A DNA stretch of 64,000 nt from Kitasatospora humi (GTDB lineage Bacteria > Actinomycetota > Actinomycetes > Streptomycetales > Streptomycetaceae): the NCBI RefSeq assembly GCF_020907985.1, contig NZ_JAJJPA010000034.1, positions 1 to 64,000 on the forward strand, given 5' to 3'. Numbering within the stretch: position 1 is the stretch's first letter; the number at the start of each line of letters is the position of its first letter. Below, piece after piece: positions 1 through 8,277 of this stretch. The notes under the pieces are model-generated. The model worked only from the letters and a program-made list of their open reading frames with translations. It had not been told where the DNA came from and ran no database searches. Both the position numbers and the translations under genes were made by a program.

Positions 1-9
1 TCCAGGTGA

Positions 10-1281
10 TCCGCAACGCCGGCCGACCCCCACCCTCAGGCCGACCCACGCCCCCAGGCCGACGCCCGCCTCCTGCCCGGACAGCGCGACTTCCGCCGCT
101 CCAACCTGGCGCTCTTCGCGGCCGGTATCGCCACCTTCGTACTGCTCTACTCCACCCAGGGCCTGCTGCCGCTGCTCGCCGCCGACCTCTCGCTGACGCC
201 CGGTCAGGCCAGCTGGACCGCCTCCGCCGCCACCCTGGGTTTGGCGCTCGGCCTGCTGCCGGCCAGCGCGCTCTCCGACCGTTTCGGCCGCACCGCGGTG
301 ATGACCGGCTCGATGGTGGCCGCCTCGCTGATCGCCGTCGCGCTGCCGTTCGCACCCGGCCTCACCACCCTGGTCGCCCTGCGCGCCGTCCAGGGCGCGG
401 CGCTGGCCGGGCTGCCCGCCACCGCGATGGCGTACCTGGCCGAGGAGGTGCACCCCAGTGCCCTGGCCTCCGCGATGGGGCTCTACGTAGCCGGCAACAG
501 CATCGGCGGCATGGGCGGACGGCTGGTCGCCGGCTGGTCCGCCGCCGTCTGGGGCTGGCGCTGGGGCCTGGTCGCCTCGGCCCTGCTGGCCCTGGCCGCC
601 ACCGTGGCCTTCCGGCTGCTGATCCCGCCTGCGCGGCACTTCCGCCGCACCCCGGTGGACGCCCGGGCGCTGCGCCGCACCGTCGGCTCCCATCTGCGCA
701 ACCCGCTGCTGCTGCGGCTCTACGGCCTGGGCCTGCTCTTCATGGCGGTCTTCGGCGCGGTGTACAACACCGTCGGCTTCCGGCTGATCGCCGCGCCCTT
801 CCACCTGCCGCAGTCGGTGGCGGCCTCGATCTTCGTGGTCTACCTGGTCGGCACCGCGTCCTCGGCCGGCGCCGGCCGACTGGTCGCCCGCCTGGGCCGC
901 CGCGGTGCGCTCTACACCGCGATCGGCTGCACCACCGCGGGCCTGCTGCTCTCCCTCACCGACTCGCTGCCCGGCGCCCTGCTCGGCCTGGTGCTGATCA
1001 CGGCCGGCTTCTTCGCCGGCCACGCCACCGCATCCTCCGCCGTCGGTCGCACCGCCACCCACGGCCGCGCCCAGGCCTCCGCCCTCTACCTGATCGCCTA
1101 CTACCTGGGCAACAGCCTCGGCGGCACCCTGGGCGCCGACGCCTACCACGCCGTCGGCTGGCCCGGCTCGGCGGCGGTCGGCCTCACCGCGATGGCCCTC
1201 GCGGCGGGCGTCACCCTCTACGCGACGCGGCGGGCGATTGCGGCCCGGCGGTCGGCGGCCGTGGGTACGCTTCCGGTATGA
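10..1281 (+). CDS. MFS transporter, start unresolved
   Basis: Major facilitator superfamily permease. Reading frame 1 gives a short hydrophilic Pro/Gln/Ala-Asp N-terminus, then about 12 hydrophobic segments, with the loop 2-3 signature DRFGRTAVM typical of drug or sugar efflux carriers. The frame is open only from position 10, just after a TGA at 7-9, and has no ATG or GTG before a TTG at 241, which would remove the first transmembrane helix. Either the start lies upstream and an indel in the small repeat at 20-75 breaks the frame, or a non-standard start is used. The stop TGA (1279-1281) overlaps the next ATG. The substrate cannot be told from sequence. MFS membership is certain; the start is not. 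Confidence 0.8.
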   Translation, partial: SATPADPHPQADPRPQADARLLPGQRDFRRSNLALFAAGIATFVLLYSTQGLLPLLAADLSLTPGQASWTASAATLGLALGLLPASALSDRFGRTAVMTGSMVAASLIAVALPFAPGLTTLVALRAVQGAALAGLPATAMAYLAEEVHPSALASAMGLYVAGNSIGGMGGRLVAGWSAAVWGWRWGLVASALLALAATVAFRLLIPPARHFRRTPVDARALRRTVGSHLRNPLLLRLYGLGLLFMAVFGAVYNTVGFRLIAAPFHLPQSVAASIFVVYLVGTASSAGAGRLVARLGRRGALYTAIGCTTAGLLLSLTDSLPGALLGLVLITAGFFAGHATASSAVGRTATHGRAQASALYLIAYYLGNSLGGTLGADAYHAVGWPGSAAVGLTAMALAAGVTLYATRRAIAARRSAAVGTLPV

Positions 1282-1841
1282 GCATGGAGGCCGCGACGTT
1301 CGCCAGGCTCCGCGAGATCGCTGACATGCTTCCGCAGTTCCCCGGGATGGGGAAGGTCGAGATCGCTGACGGGGAGATCGTCATGATGACGTCTCCGGTC
1401 CGGCGACATGAACGGGCCGTCCTGCAGATCGCCCGGCAGTTGAACGCCCAACTACCGACGACTCACCCGGGGTTCATCGCGCATCCTGGTGCCGATCTTG
1501 AGGATGCCGGCCTGGGTCTGCGCCGCCCGGATCTGATGGTCTTCGCCGAGGCTGCCCTGGACCTCGAAACCCCGGCGCTGCTGCCACCCGAGGTGCTCCT
1601 GGTCGTCGAGGTCGTCTCCCAGTCGAACCCGGAGAACGACTACCACGGCAAGGTCCGCGACTACGCCGCCACGGGCATCCCGCACTACCTCCTGGTCGAT
1701 CCGCGCGACGGCACCGGGATCGTGCACTCCCAGCCCGACTACACCGCGCCGGAGAAGTTCACCTTCGGCGACCGGATCAGCGTCGGCCCGTGGACGATCG
1801 ACACCGGCGAGCTGATGACGTACGGCGCTGGCCGCAACTGA
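1278..1841 (+). CDS. Uma2 family (DUF820) PD-(D/E)XK nuclease-like protein
   Basis: A 187-residue protein starting at an ATG that overlaps the MFS stop (ATGA); a second ATG two codons later is possible. It has the Uma2 layout: an N-terminal part, then RRPDLMVF with the acidic catalytic-type Asp, then EVVSQSNPENDYHGK supplying the Glu and Lys of a PD-(D/E)XK core, and the family's IPHYLLVDP strand. Many cyanobacteria and streptomycetes carry many copies; the biological role is not established. Third codon positions look visibly less GC-biased than in neighbouring genes, which fits a mobile accessory gene. A second family member lies at 49722. No N-terminal signal or membrane segment is seen. 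Confidence 0.85.
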   Translation: MSMEAATFARLREIADMLPQFPGMGKVEIADGEIVMMTSPVRRHERAVLQIARQLNAQLPTTHPGFIAHPGADLEDAGLGLRRPDLMVFAEAALDLETPALLPPEVLLVVEVVSQSNPENDYHGKVRDYAATGIPHYLLVDPRDGTGIVHSQPDYTAPEKFTFGDRISVGPWTIDTGELMTYGAGRN

Positions 1842-1847
1842 CCCCGG

Positions 1848-1881
1848 CGGCGTTCGGCCGGCAGCCGCCGACCGAACGCCG
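1848..1881. terminator. Hairpin between convergent genes
   Basis: Arms CGGCGTTCGG (1848-1857) and CCGAACGCCG (1872-1881) form a perfect 10-bp stem with a 14-nt loop. It sits 6 nt after the Uma2 stop and 10 nt before the deoA stop on the other strand, so it can terminate both convergent transcripts. No T run follows, as is common in streptomycetes. Confidence 0.65.
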
Positions 1882-1891
1882 AGGTTCCGCC

Positions 1892-3169
1892 TCAGCCGAT
1901 CCGGTCGAGGATCAGCGGCGTGCGGGTGTACTCCGTGCCGACCGGGGAGACCTCGATGCCGCCGGCCAGCGCCTCGATGGCGTAGTCGAAGCGCTCGGGG
2001 GTGTCGGTGTGCAGGGTGAGCAGGGGCTGGCCGGCGGTCACGGTGTCGCCCGGCTTGGCGTGCATCTCGACGCCCGCGCCGGCCTGCACCGGGTCCTCCT
2101 TGCGGGCCCGGCCGGCGCCGAGGCGCCAGGCGCAGACGCCCACCGCGTAGGCGTCGAGGGCGGTCAGCACACCGGTGGCCGGGGCCGGGATCACGTGCCG
2201 CTCCTTGGCGACCGGCAGCGGCGCGTCCACGTCGCCGCCCTGTGCGCTGATCATGCGGCGCCAGTGGTCCATCGCCGAGCCGTCCCGCAGGGCGTCGGCG
2301 GGGTCCTTGCCCTGCACCCCGGCGGCGGCCAGCATCTCCCGGGCCAGCGCGACCGTCAGCTCGACCACGTCGGCGGGACCGCCGCCGGCCAGCACCTCGA
2401 CCGACTCGCGGACCTCCAGCGCGTTGCCGGCGGTCAGGCCGAGCGGGGTGGACATGTCGGTGAGCAGCGCCACCGTGTTCACCCCGGCCCCGCGGCCCAG
2501 GCCGACCATGGTGCGGGCCAGCTCCTGGGCGTCCGCCAGGTTCTTCATGAAGGCGCCGGAGCCGACCTTGACGTCCAGCACCAGCGCGCCGGTGCCCTCG
2601 GCGATCTTCTTAGACATGATCGAGGAGGCGATCAGCGGGATCGCCTCGACGGTGCCGGTGACGTCCCGCAGCGCGTAGAGCTTCTTGTCGGCGGGGGCCA
2701 GCCCGTCACCGGCCGCGCAGATCACCGCGCCGGTGTCCTCCAGCACCTGGAGCATCTCCTCGTTGGAGAGCAGCGCCCGCCAGCCGGGGATCGACTCCAG
2801 CTTGTCCAGGGTGCCGCCGGTGTGGCCGAGGCCGCGCCCGGAGAGCTGCGGCACGGCGGCACCGCAGGCGGCGACCAGCGGGGCCAGCGGCAGGGTGATC
2901 TTGTCGCCGACGCCACCGGTGGAGTGCTTGTCGCTGGTGGGCAGGCTGAGCCCGGAGAAGTCCATCCGGACTCCGGAGCGGATCATCGCGTCGGTCCAGC
3001 GGCTGATCTCGCGCAGGTTCATCCCGTTCAGCAGGATCGCCATGGCCAGTGCGGACATCTGCTCGTCCGCCACGACACCGCGGGTGTAGGCGTCGATCAC
3101 CCAGTCGATCTGATCATCGGTCAGCTCCTGGCGGTCACGCTTGGCGCGGATGACGGAGATGACGTCCAT
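1892..3169 (-). CDS. deoA: Thymidine phosphorylase
   Basis: Catalyses phosphorolysis of thymidine or deoxyuridine to base plus 2-deoxyribose-1-phosphate in nucleoside salvage. The 425-residue length is standard. Visible family signatures are the phosphate-binding KHSTGGVGDK near residue 85, the SGRGLGHTGGTLDK block near 115, and the C-terminal alpha/beta domain. The start chosen is ATG 3169 (MDVISVIRAKR), preceded by GGAG about 9 nt upstream; a longer frame to 3241 would translate the intergenic hairpin and is not favoured. It is the last gene of the leftward nucleoside operon, separated from cdd by 172 bp containing a 15-bp hairpin, so its level may be set separately from the genes before it. 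Confidence 0.95.
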   Translation of the reverse strand: MDVISVIRAKRDRQELTDDQIDWVIDAYTRGVVADEQMSALAMAILLNGMNLREISRWTDAMIRSGVRMDFSGLSLPTSDKHSTGGVGDKITLPLAPLVAACGAAVPQLSGRGLGHTGGTLDKLESIPGWRALLSNEEMLQVLEDTGAVICAAGDGLAPADKKLYALRDVTGTVEAIPLIASSIMSKKIAEGTGALVLDVKVGSGAFMKNLADAQELARTMVGLGRGAGVNTVALLTDMSTPLGLTAGNALEVRESVEVLAGGGPADVVELTVALAREMLAAAGVQGKDPADALRDGSAMDHWRRMISAQGGDVDAPLPVAKERHVIPAPATGVLTALDAYAVGVCAWRLGAGRARKEDPVQAGAGVEMHAKPGDTVTAGQPLLTLHTDTPERFDYAIEALAGGIEVSPVGTEYTRTPLILDRIG

Positions 3170-3224
3170 GGCTTGGCTCCAGGGGAAGGAAGGGGGCCCG
3201 CCGGGACCCCGTAAAAAGCGAGGA

Positions 3225-3261
3225 ACGCGTGGGGCGGCCACTGCTCGGCCGCCCCACGCGT
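3225..3261 (-). terminator. 15-bp perfect hairpin between cdd and deoA
   Basis: Arms ACGCGTGGGGCGGCC (3225-3239) and GGCCGCCCCACGCGT (3247-3261) pair without mismatch around a 7-nt loop. In the operon's direction it follows cdd and precedes the deoA ribosome site. It may act as a partial terminator, an mRNA-stabilising stem, or a full terminator if deoA has its own promoter. Confidence 0.6.
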
Positions 3262-3277
3262 CACTCTACGCGCGTCA

Positions 3278-3317
3278 CAGTACTGCTGACTACAGGTGTT
3301 CCGCAGTACTGCCGACT
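3278..3317. repeat. Two 14-bp imperfect direct repeats around CAGTACTG palindromes
   Basis: The 8-bp palindrome CAGTACTG occurs at 3278-3285 and at 3304-3311, each inside a 14-nt direct repeat differing at one base, with a 26-bp period. It lies between cdd and deoA just downstream of the cdd stop. It could be an operator pair for deoA, or a chance repeat. Confidence 0.4.
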
Positions 3318-3341
3318 GCGGCCACTCCGGCGTGTCACCGG

Positions 3342-3743
3342 CTACAGCCGCTCCGGACCGAAGGCGTCGGGCAGCACCTCGGTCATCGGCTTGATCCCGC
3401 TGGGCAGCTCGACCAGCAGCTCCGGACCGCCGTGCTCCCAGAGCAGCTGGCGGCAGCGGCCGCACGGCATCAGCAGCTGTCCGGCGCCGTCCACGCAGGT
3501 GAACGCGACCAGTCGGCCGCCGCCGGACGCGTACAGCGCGGAGACCAGCCCGCACTCGGCGCACAGGCCGAGGCCGTAGGAGGCGTTCTCCACGTTGCAG
3601 CCGGTCACCACCCGGCCGTCGTCGACCAGCGCCGCCGCGCCGACCGGGTACTTGCTGTAGGGGGCGTACGCCCGGGACATCGCGTCCCGGGCCGCGACCC
3701 GCAGCCGCTCCCAGTCGATCGCCGCCTCCTGGGGCACCGTCAC
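3342..3743 (-). CDS. cdd: Cytidine deaminase
   Basis: Hydrolytic deamination of cytidine and deoxycytidine to uridine or deoxyuridine. The 133-residue length fits the small homotetrameric class. The zinc site is visible: Cys61-Ala-Glu63, with Glu63 as the proton shuttle, plus Cys94 and Cys97 in PCGRC. Substrate-side residues include N50-V-E52-N in CNVENAS. The start is GTG 3743, which overlaps the stop of the upstream permease gene by 4 nt (GTGA), implying translational coupling; a longer frame to 3956 would run into the permease gene. It acts on cytidine brought in by the transporter encoded just upstream, and its products feed the phosphorylase encoded by deoA. Confidence 0.95.
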   Translation of the reverse strand: MTVPQEAAIDWERLRVAARDAMSRAYAPYSKYPVGAAALVDDGRVVTGCNVENASYGLGLCAECGLVSALYASGGGRLVAFTCVDGAGQLLMPCGRCRQLLWEHGGPELLVELPSGIKPMTEVLPDAFGPERL

Positions 3744-5020
3744 TTGCCCTGGCCCTTCCGGTAGATCTGGCCGTCCGCCTTCGGCATCCGCAGCCGCTGG
3801 GCCGAGAGCGTCAGCACCACCAGGGTGATGATGTACGGCGAGGCGACGATCAGCGGACGCTCCACGGTACTGGTGGTCGCGTACCAGAGGGCGAGCGCAC
3901 CCGAGGCCACCAGGGTGGCCGCGGCACCGACCCACTTGCGCCGGTACAGGTTCCACAGCCCCAGCAGCGCCAGGACGATCGCCAGGACCAGCAGCAGCAC
4001 GTGCACCGAGCTCGGGTCGCGCAGCTGCAGGCTGTCGGTGAAGCCGAACAGGCCCGCACCGGTGGCCAGCCCGCCGGGCAGCCAGTTGCCGAAGATCATC
4101 GCGGCCAGACCGATGTAGCCGCGGCCGCCGGTCTGCCCGTCCTGGTAGACGTTGGCCGCGACCATCGACAGGTAGGTGCCGCCCAGACCGGCGAAGGCAC
4201 CGGAGACGATCACCGCGATGTACTTGTACTTGTAGACGTTGACGCCCAGCGACTCGGCCGCGGTCGGGTTCTCACCGCAGGAGCGCAGCCGCAGGCCGAA
4301 GGAGGTCCGCCAGAGCACGAAGTAGCTGGCGACCAGCATGGCGACCGCGATCAGCGTCACCACCGAGAGCTCGGTGACCAGACCGCCGAGCACACCGGCC
4401 AGGTCGGAGACCACGAACCAGTGGTGCTTCTCGATGCCGTCCAGCCACTGCGACAGGTGCTGCACGGTGATGGTCGGCAGCGCGGCGGTCGGCGGGGACT
4501 TGGAGGCACCGGCGCCGGCGCTCACGTAGTCCGTGTAGTAGATCCGGTTGACGTACAGGCAGATGCCCGGGATCAGCAGGTTGATGCCGACACCGGAGAC
4601 GATGTGGTCGACGCCGAAGCCGACCGTGATCACCGCGTGCAGCAGACCGCCGAGGGCGCCCGCCGCCATGCCTGCCAGCAGGCCGACCCAGGGGTTGACC
4701 AGGTAGCCGGTCCAGGCGCCGGCGAAGGTGCCGGCCACCATCATGCCTTCGAGGCCGATGTTGACCACGCCGGCCCGCTCGGACCAGAGGCCGCCGAGGC
4801 CGGCCATGCCGATCGGCACCGCGGCACCGAGGGCGGCGGAGACCTGGCCGGAGGAGGTCAGGCTGTGGTTGCCGGTGATCATGCCGACCACCGAGAACAG
4901 CACCAGGGCACCGGCCGACAGCAGCAGCACCATCGGCCAGGTGAGCTTCTTCTTGGTCGGCTTCGTGCCGGGGAACGCCGACTTGCGGATTCGTTCGGTG
5001 TAGTTCGTGAGGTCGGTCAT
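3740..5020 (-). CDS. ABC transporter permease, nucleoside type (YufQ/NupQ-like)
   Basis: A 426-residue membrane protein of the BPD_transp_2 (branched-chain amino acid/sugar) permease family. It has a cytoplasmic basic N-terminus, about ten transmembrane segments, and the family's SCGENPTAAESLGVN loop that contacts the ATPase. A long loop near residues 165-200, rich in charged and aromatic residues, probably lies outside. The start ATG 5020 overlaps the stop of the preceding permease (ATGA) and the stop overlaps the cdd start (GTGA). With its partner permease, the ATPase and a BMP lipoprotein it matches guanosine/nucleoside importers of the YufNOPQ or RnsABCD type. Substrate is inferred from cdd and deoA in the same operon. 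Confidence 0.9.
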   Translation of the reverse strand: MTDLTNYTERIRKSAFPGTKPTKKKLTWPMVLLLSAGALVLFSVVGMITGNHSLTSSGQVSAALGAAVPIGMAGLGGLWSERAGVVNIGLEGMMVAGTFAGAWTGYLVNPWVGLLAGMAAGALGGLLHAVITVGFGVDHIVSGVGINLLIPGICLYVNRIYYTDYVSAGAGASKSPPTAALPTITVQHLSQWLDGIEKHHWFVVSDLAGVLGGLVTELSVVTLIAVAMLVASYFVLWRTSFGLRLRSCGENPTAAESLGVNVYKYKYIAVIVSGAFAGLGGTYLSMVAANVYQDGQTGGRGYIGLAAMIFGNWLPGGLATGAGLFGFTDSLQLRDPSSVHVLLLVLAIVLALLGLWNLYRRKWVGAAATLVASGALALWYATTSTVERPLIVASPYIITLVVLTLSAQRLRMPKADGQIYRKGQGK

Positions 5021-6219
5021 GCCGCCACCTCCTTCTTCGCCGCCGCGGCGGCCTGAGCGGCGAGCTGGGCGCCGACCTTCTGCTGCTGGCGCTTCAGACC
5101 GAAGCGGCGGACCAGCTCGTAGGCGACGACCACGCAGATGACGATGGTGCCCTGCATGACGTTGGCGATCTCCGGCGGGTAGTTGTTCGTCGACAGCTGC
5201 CCGTTGGTGGCGTCCAGGAACGCCCAGAGCAGGGCCGCGAAGGCGATCCCGACCGGGGTGTTGCGACCGAGCAGGGCGATCGCGATGCCGGTGAAGCCGA
5301 CGCCGGCCTGGAAGCTCTGGCCGAAGTAGTGGCCGGTGTCCGCGGACAGCAGGTCCGGCATGCCGATCAGACCGGCCAGCGCACCGGAGATGCACATGCT
5401 GGTCAGCACCATGCGCTTGACGTTGACACCGCTGGCGCCGGCCGCTTCCTCGGAGCGACCGGTGGCCCGCAGGTCGAAGCCGAACCGGGTGCGGCTCAGC
5501 ACCAGCTGGAACAGCACACCGATCAGCACCGCGACGATGATGAAGCCGTAGAGCTGTCCGCCCTGGGTGTTGAGGGTGAAGAAGTCGCTGGACGGCGCCA
5601 TCATCTTGGTCTGGACGCTGTTGCTGCTGCCGCCGCCGCCGACGCTCGGCACGAAGCGGCCCGGCACCAGCAGCAGGCCGATGACGCCGGTGGTGATCGC
5701 GTTCAGCATGATCGTCGAGATCACCTCGCTGACCCCGCGGGTGACCTTGAGGACACCGGCGATGGCCGCCCACAGGCCGCCGACCAGCATGGCGGTGATC
5801 AGCACCAGCGGGATCTCGATGAACGACGGCAGGTTGACCGCGCCGCCGACGAAGGCGGCGAAGAGCGCGGCCAGCCGGTACTGGCCGTCGGCACCGATGT
5901 TGAACAGGTTCATCCGGAAGCCGAAGGCCACCGCGACACCCGCGATGTAGTAGGTGGTCGCCTTGTTGAGGACGGCCACCTGCCCGTCGGAGGTGCCGAG
6001 GCCGTAGTTGCCCATCAGGCTGAACGCCTGGAACGGGTCCTTGCCGGAGATGGCCAGCAGCAGCGAGCTGATCGCGAACGCGATGACGACGGCCAGCACG
6101 GGTGCCGCGATGGCCAGCAGCAGTCGCTCGCGGTCGATCCGCTGGAACCGGCCGCGCCTGGGGGCGCCTCCCAGCCCGAGGCCGGGGGAGGGTTCGGTCG
6201 AAGTGGTCATGTCGGTCAC
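5017..6219 (-). CDS. ABC transporter permease, nucleoside type (YufP/NupP-like)
   Basis: A 400-residue permease of the same family as its neighbour, with about ten hydrophobic segments and the ATPase-contact loop RATGRSEEAAGASGVN near residues 230-250. The C-terminus is Ala/Lys-rich. The GTG start at 6219 overlaps the stop of the upstream ATPase gene by 4 nt; a downstream ATG at 6210 is an alternative. It is expected to heterodimerise with the second permease to form the membrane channel of a nucleoside importer. Confidence 0.9.
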   Translation of the reverse strand: MTDMTTSTEPSPGLGLGGAPRRGRFQRIDRERLLLAIAAPVLAVVIAFAISSLLLAISGKDPFQAFSLMGNYGLGTSDGQVAVLNKATTYYIAGVAVAFGFRMNLFNIGADGQYRLAALFAAFVGGAVNLPSFIEIPLVLITAMLVGGLWAAIAGVLKVTRGVSEVISTIMLNAITTGVIGLLLVPGRFVPSVGGGGSSNSVQTKMMAPSSDFFTLNTQGGQLYGFIIVAVLIGVLFQLVLSRTRFGFDLRATGRSEEAAGASGVNVKRMVLTSMCISGALAGLIGMPDLLSADTGHYFGQSFQAGVGFTGIAIALLGRNTPVGIAFAALLWAFLDATNGQLSTNNYPPEIANVMQGTIVICVVVAYELVRRFGLKRQQQKVGAQLAAQAAAAAKKEVAA

Positions 6220-8084
6220 TCCCCCGCCTGAGCGTCGTCGCCGGCGGTGTCGGTGGTGGTGGCGTCCTCGCCGGGCACGTCCTCGGCCACGACGGCATCC
6301 TCGGTCACAGCCGCAGTCGCAGCCGCACCCTCGGTCACGGCCGCACCCTCGGCCGCGACGGCAGCCTCGGCCGTGCCCGCGTCCTCGGTCACGGCCGCAG
6401 CCTCGGTCACAGCCGCACCCTCGGCCGCGACGGCAGCCTCGGCCGCAGCCGCGTCCTCGACCACGGCGGCGGCCTCGGCGACGACCGCCGCCTCGGCGAG
6501 CGCCTCATCGGCGGACTCGATGCGGCCGGCGGCCGCACCGGTCATCGCGGTGCCGAGGTCCTCGGCGGTGACGGTGGCCGGGTCGGCGTCCGCGACCAGC
6601 CGGCCGCGGTAGATCACCCGGATGGTGTCGGAGAGGCCGATCAGCTCGTCCAGGTCGGCGGAGATCAGCAGCACCGCCAGCCCCTCCTGCTGCGCCGCAC
6701 GGATCTGGCCCCAGATCTGCGCCTGGGCGCCGACGTCCACACCGCGGGTCGGGTGGGCGGCGATCAGCAGCTTGGGGTTGTGGCTCATCTCGCGGCCGAC
6801 GATCAGCTTCTGCTGGTTGCCGCCGGAGAGCGAGGCCGCGGTGACCTCGATGCCCGGGGTGCGGACGTCGTACTCGCGCACGATCCGCTCGGTGTCGCGG
6901 CGGGCCGCGGCCGGGTCCAGCACGAAGCCCTTGGAGTTGGGCGTCTCGGTGACGTGGCCCAGGATCCGGTTCTCCCAGAGCGGGGCCTCCAGCAGCAGGC
7001 CGTGCCGGTGCCGGTCCTCCGGGACGTAGCCGATGCCGGCCTCGCGGCGGGCCCGGGTGAGCTTGCCGGTCAGGTCCTGGCCGTCCAGCACCACGGTGCC
7101 GGCGTCCAGCGGCAGCATGCCCATGATGGCCTCGACCAGTTCCGCCTGGCCGTTGCCCTCGACCCCGGCGACGCCGAGGATCTCGCCCTTGCGGATGGTC
7201 AGCGAGACGTCGTCCAGCACCACGCGCTCGATGCCCTCGGCATCCGCCTTGGCGATCCGCAGGCCCTCGACCTTGAGCATCTCGACGTCGGTGACCGTGG
7301 ACTCGCGGCTCTCCGGGCTGGGCAGCTCGCTGCCGACCATCAGCTCGGCGAGCTCGCGGGCCGTGACGCTGCCGGGGTCGGCGTCGCCGACCGTGGTGCC
7401 GCGGCGGATCACCGAGATCGCGTCGGCCACCGAGAGGACCTCGTGCAGCTTGTGCGAGATGAAGATGACGGTGACGCCCTCGGACTTGAGGTCCCGCAGG
7501 TTGTCGAAGAGCGCGTCCACCTCCTGCGGCACCAGCACCGCGGTGGGCTCGTCCAGGATGAGGATCCGGGCGCCGCGGTAGAGCACCTTGAGGATCTCGA
7601 CGCGCTGCCGGTCGGCCACGCCCAGGTCCTCGACCAGGGCGTCCGGGCGGACTCCGAGGCCGTACTGGTCGGAGATCTCCTTGATCTTCGCCTTGGCCCT
7701 GGCACCGATGCCGTACAGCTTCTCGCTGCCGAGGACCACGTTCTCCAGCACGGTCAGGTTGTCGGCCAGCATGAAGTGCTGGTGGACCATGCCGATGCCG
7801 CGGGTGATGGCGTCGCCGGGGGTGGCGAACTCGACCTGCTCACCGTTGATGGTGATGGTGCCCTCGTCCGGCTTCTGCATGCCGTAGAGGATCTTCATCA
7901 GGGTCGACTTGCCGGCGCCGTTCTCACCCATCAGGGCGTGCACGGTGCCGGTGCGCACGGTCAGGTTGATGTCGTGGTTGGCCACGACTCCGGGGAAGCG
8001 CTTGGTGATGCCGCGCAGCTCGACGGCCGCGGCCCCCGCGCCGGGGTTACCTCCCTTGCGCAGGGAGGGGGTGGATGCGCTGAT
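6216..8084 (-). CDS. Nucleoside ABC transporter ATP-binding protein, duplicated ATPase, apparent ATC start
   Basis: Energises the importer; 622 residues if started at 8084. Two nucleotide-binding domains in tandem are typical of sugar/nucleoside importers. The first has Walker A GENGAGKS and a Walker B region ILILDEPTA. The second has an altered Walker A (GVEGNGQAE) and the signature SGGNQQK. Upstream of GTG 7985 the frame stays open and encodes the essential first strand (VELRGITKRFPGV), but contains no ATG, GTG or TTG. GGAG at 8091-8094 sits 6 nt before an ATC at 8084-8082, which is the best-placed start. The last 107 or so residues are an Ala/Glu/Val/Thr repeat tail not needed for the fold. 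A hairpin separates the gene from the lipoprotein gene upstream. Confidence 0.88.
   Translation of the reverse strand: MSASTPSLRKGGNPGAGAAAVELRGITKRFPGVVANHDINLTVRTGTVHALMGENGAGKSTLMKILYGMQKPDEGTITINGEQVEFATPGDAITRGIGMVHQHFMLADNLTVLENVVLGSEKLYGIGARAKAKIKEISDQYGLGVRPDALVEDLGVADRQRVEILKVLYRGARILILDEPTAVLVPQEVDALFDNLRDLKSEGVTVIFISHKLHEVLSVADAISVIRRGTTVGDADPGSVTARELAELMVGSELPSPESRESTVTDVEMLKVEGLRIAKADAEGIERVVLDDVSLTIRKGEILGVAGVEGNGQAELVEAIMGMLPLDAGTVVLDGQDLTGKLTRARREAGIGYVPEDRHRHGLLLEAPLWENRILGHVTETPNSKGFVLDPAAARRDTERIVREYDVRTPGIEVTAASLSGGNQQKLIVGREMSHNPKLLIAAHPTRGVDVGAQAQIWGQIRAAQQEGLAVLLISADLDELIGLSDTIRVIYRGRLVADADPATVTAEDLGTAMTGAAAGRIESADEALAEAAVVAEAAAVVEDAAAAEAAVAAEGAAVTEAAAVTEDAGTAEAAVAAEGAAVTEGAAATAAVTEDAVVAEDVPGEDATTTDTAGDDAQAGE
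6250..6520 (-). repeat. Low-complexity repeats encoding an Ala/Glu-rich ATPase tail
   Basis: Degenerate tandem repeats in which modules such as gcctcggtcacggcc and gccgcgacggcagcc recur. They encode blocks like AAVAAEGAAVTE, each seen twice about 24 residues apart. They remain in frame with the ATPase gene. The composition (Ala, Glu, Val, Thr, Asp; almost no aromatics or basics) suggests a disordered acidic extension. Confidence 0.75.
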
Positions 8085-8185
8085 GGCGGTCTCCTGGTGG
8101 TGGCGGGCGCGTCCTTGCGCCGGGGAGGGCCGGGGGGTGTGGTGCGCGGCCGACGGGGAGGGGCGGCGCGGGGGGTGGCGGAGAC

Positions 8186-8235
8186 GGGAGGGGCCCGGCG
8201 GAGTGCGCTCGCGCGCGACCCACCGGGCCCCTCCC
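8186..8235 (-). terminator. Hairpin between lipoprotein and ATPase genes
   Basis: Arms GGGAGGGGCCCGG (8186-8198) and CCGGGCCCCTCCC (8223-8235) form a perfect 13-bp stem. It lies just after the binding-protein gene, where many ABC operons carry a stem that stabilises the binding-protein mRNA and lowers read-through to the membrane genes. That role is inferred. Confidence 0.6.
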
Positions 8236-8277
8236 TTGCTACCTACTGCTCGGTGCTACTGCTGTGGCGGATCCGGA

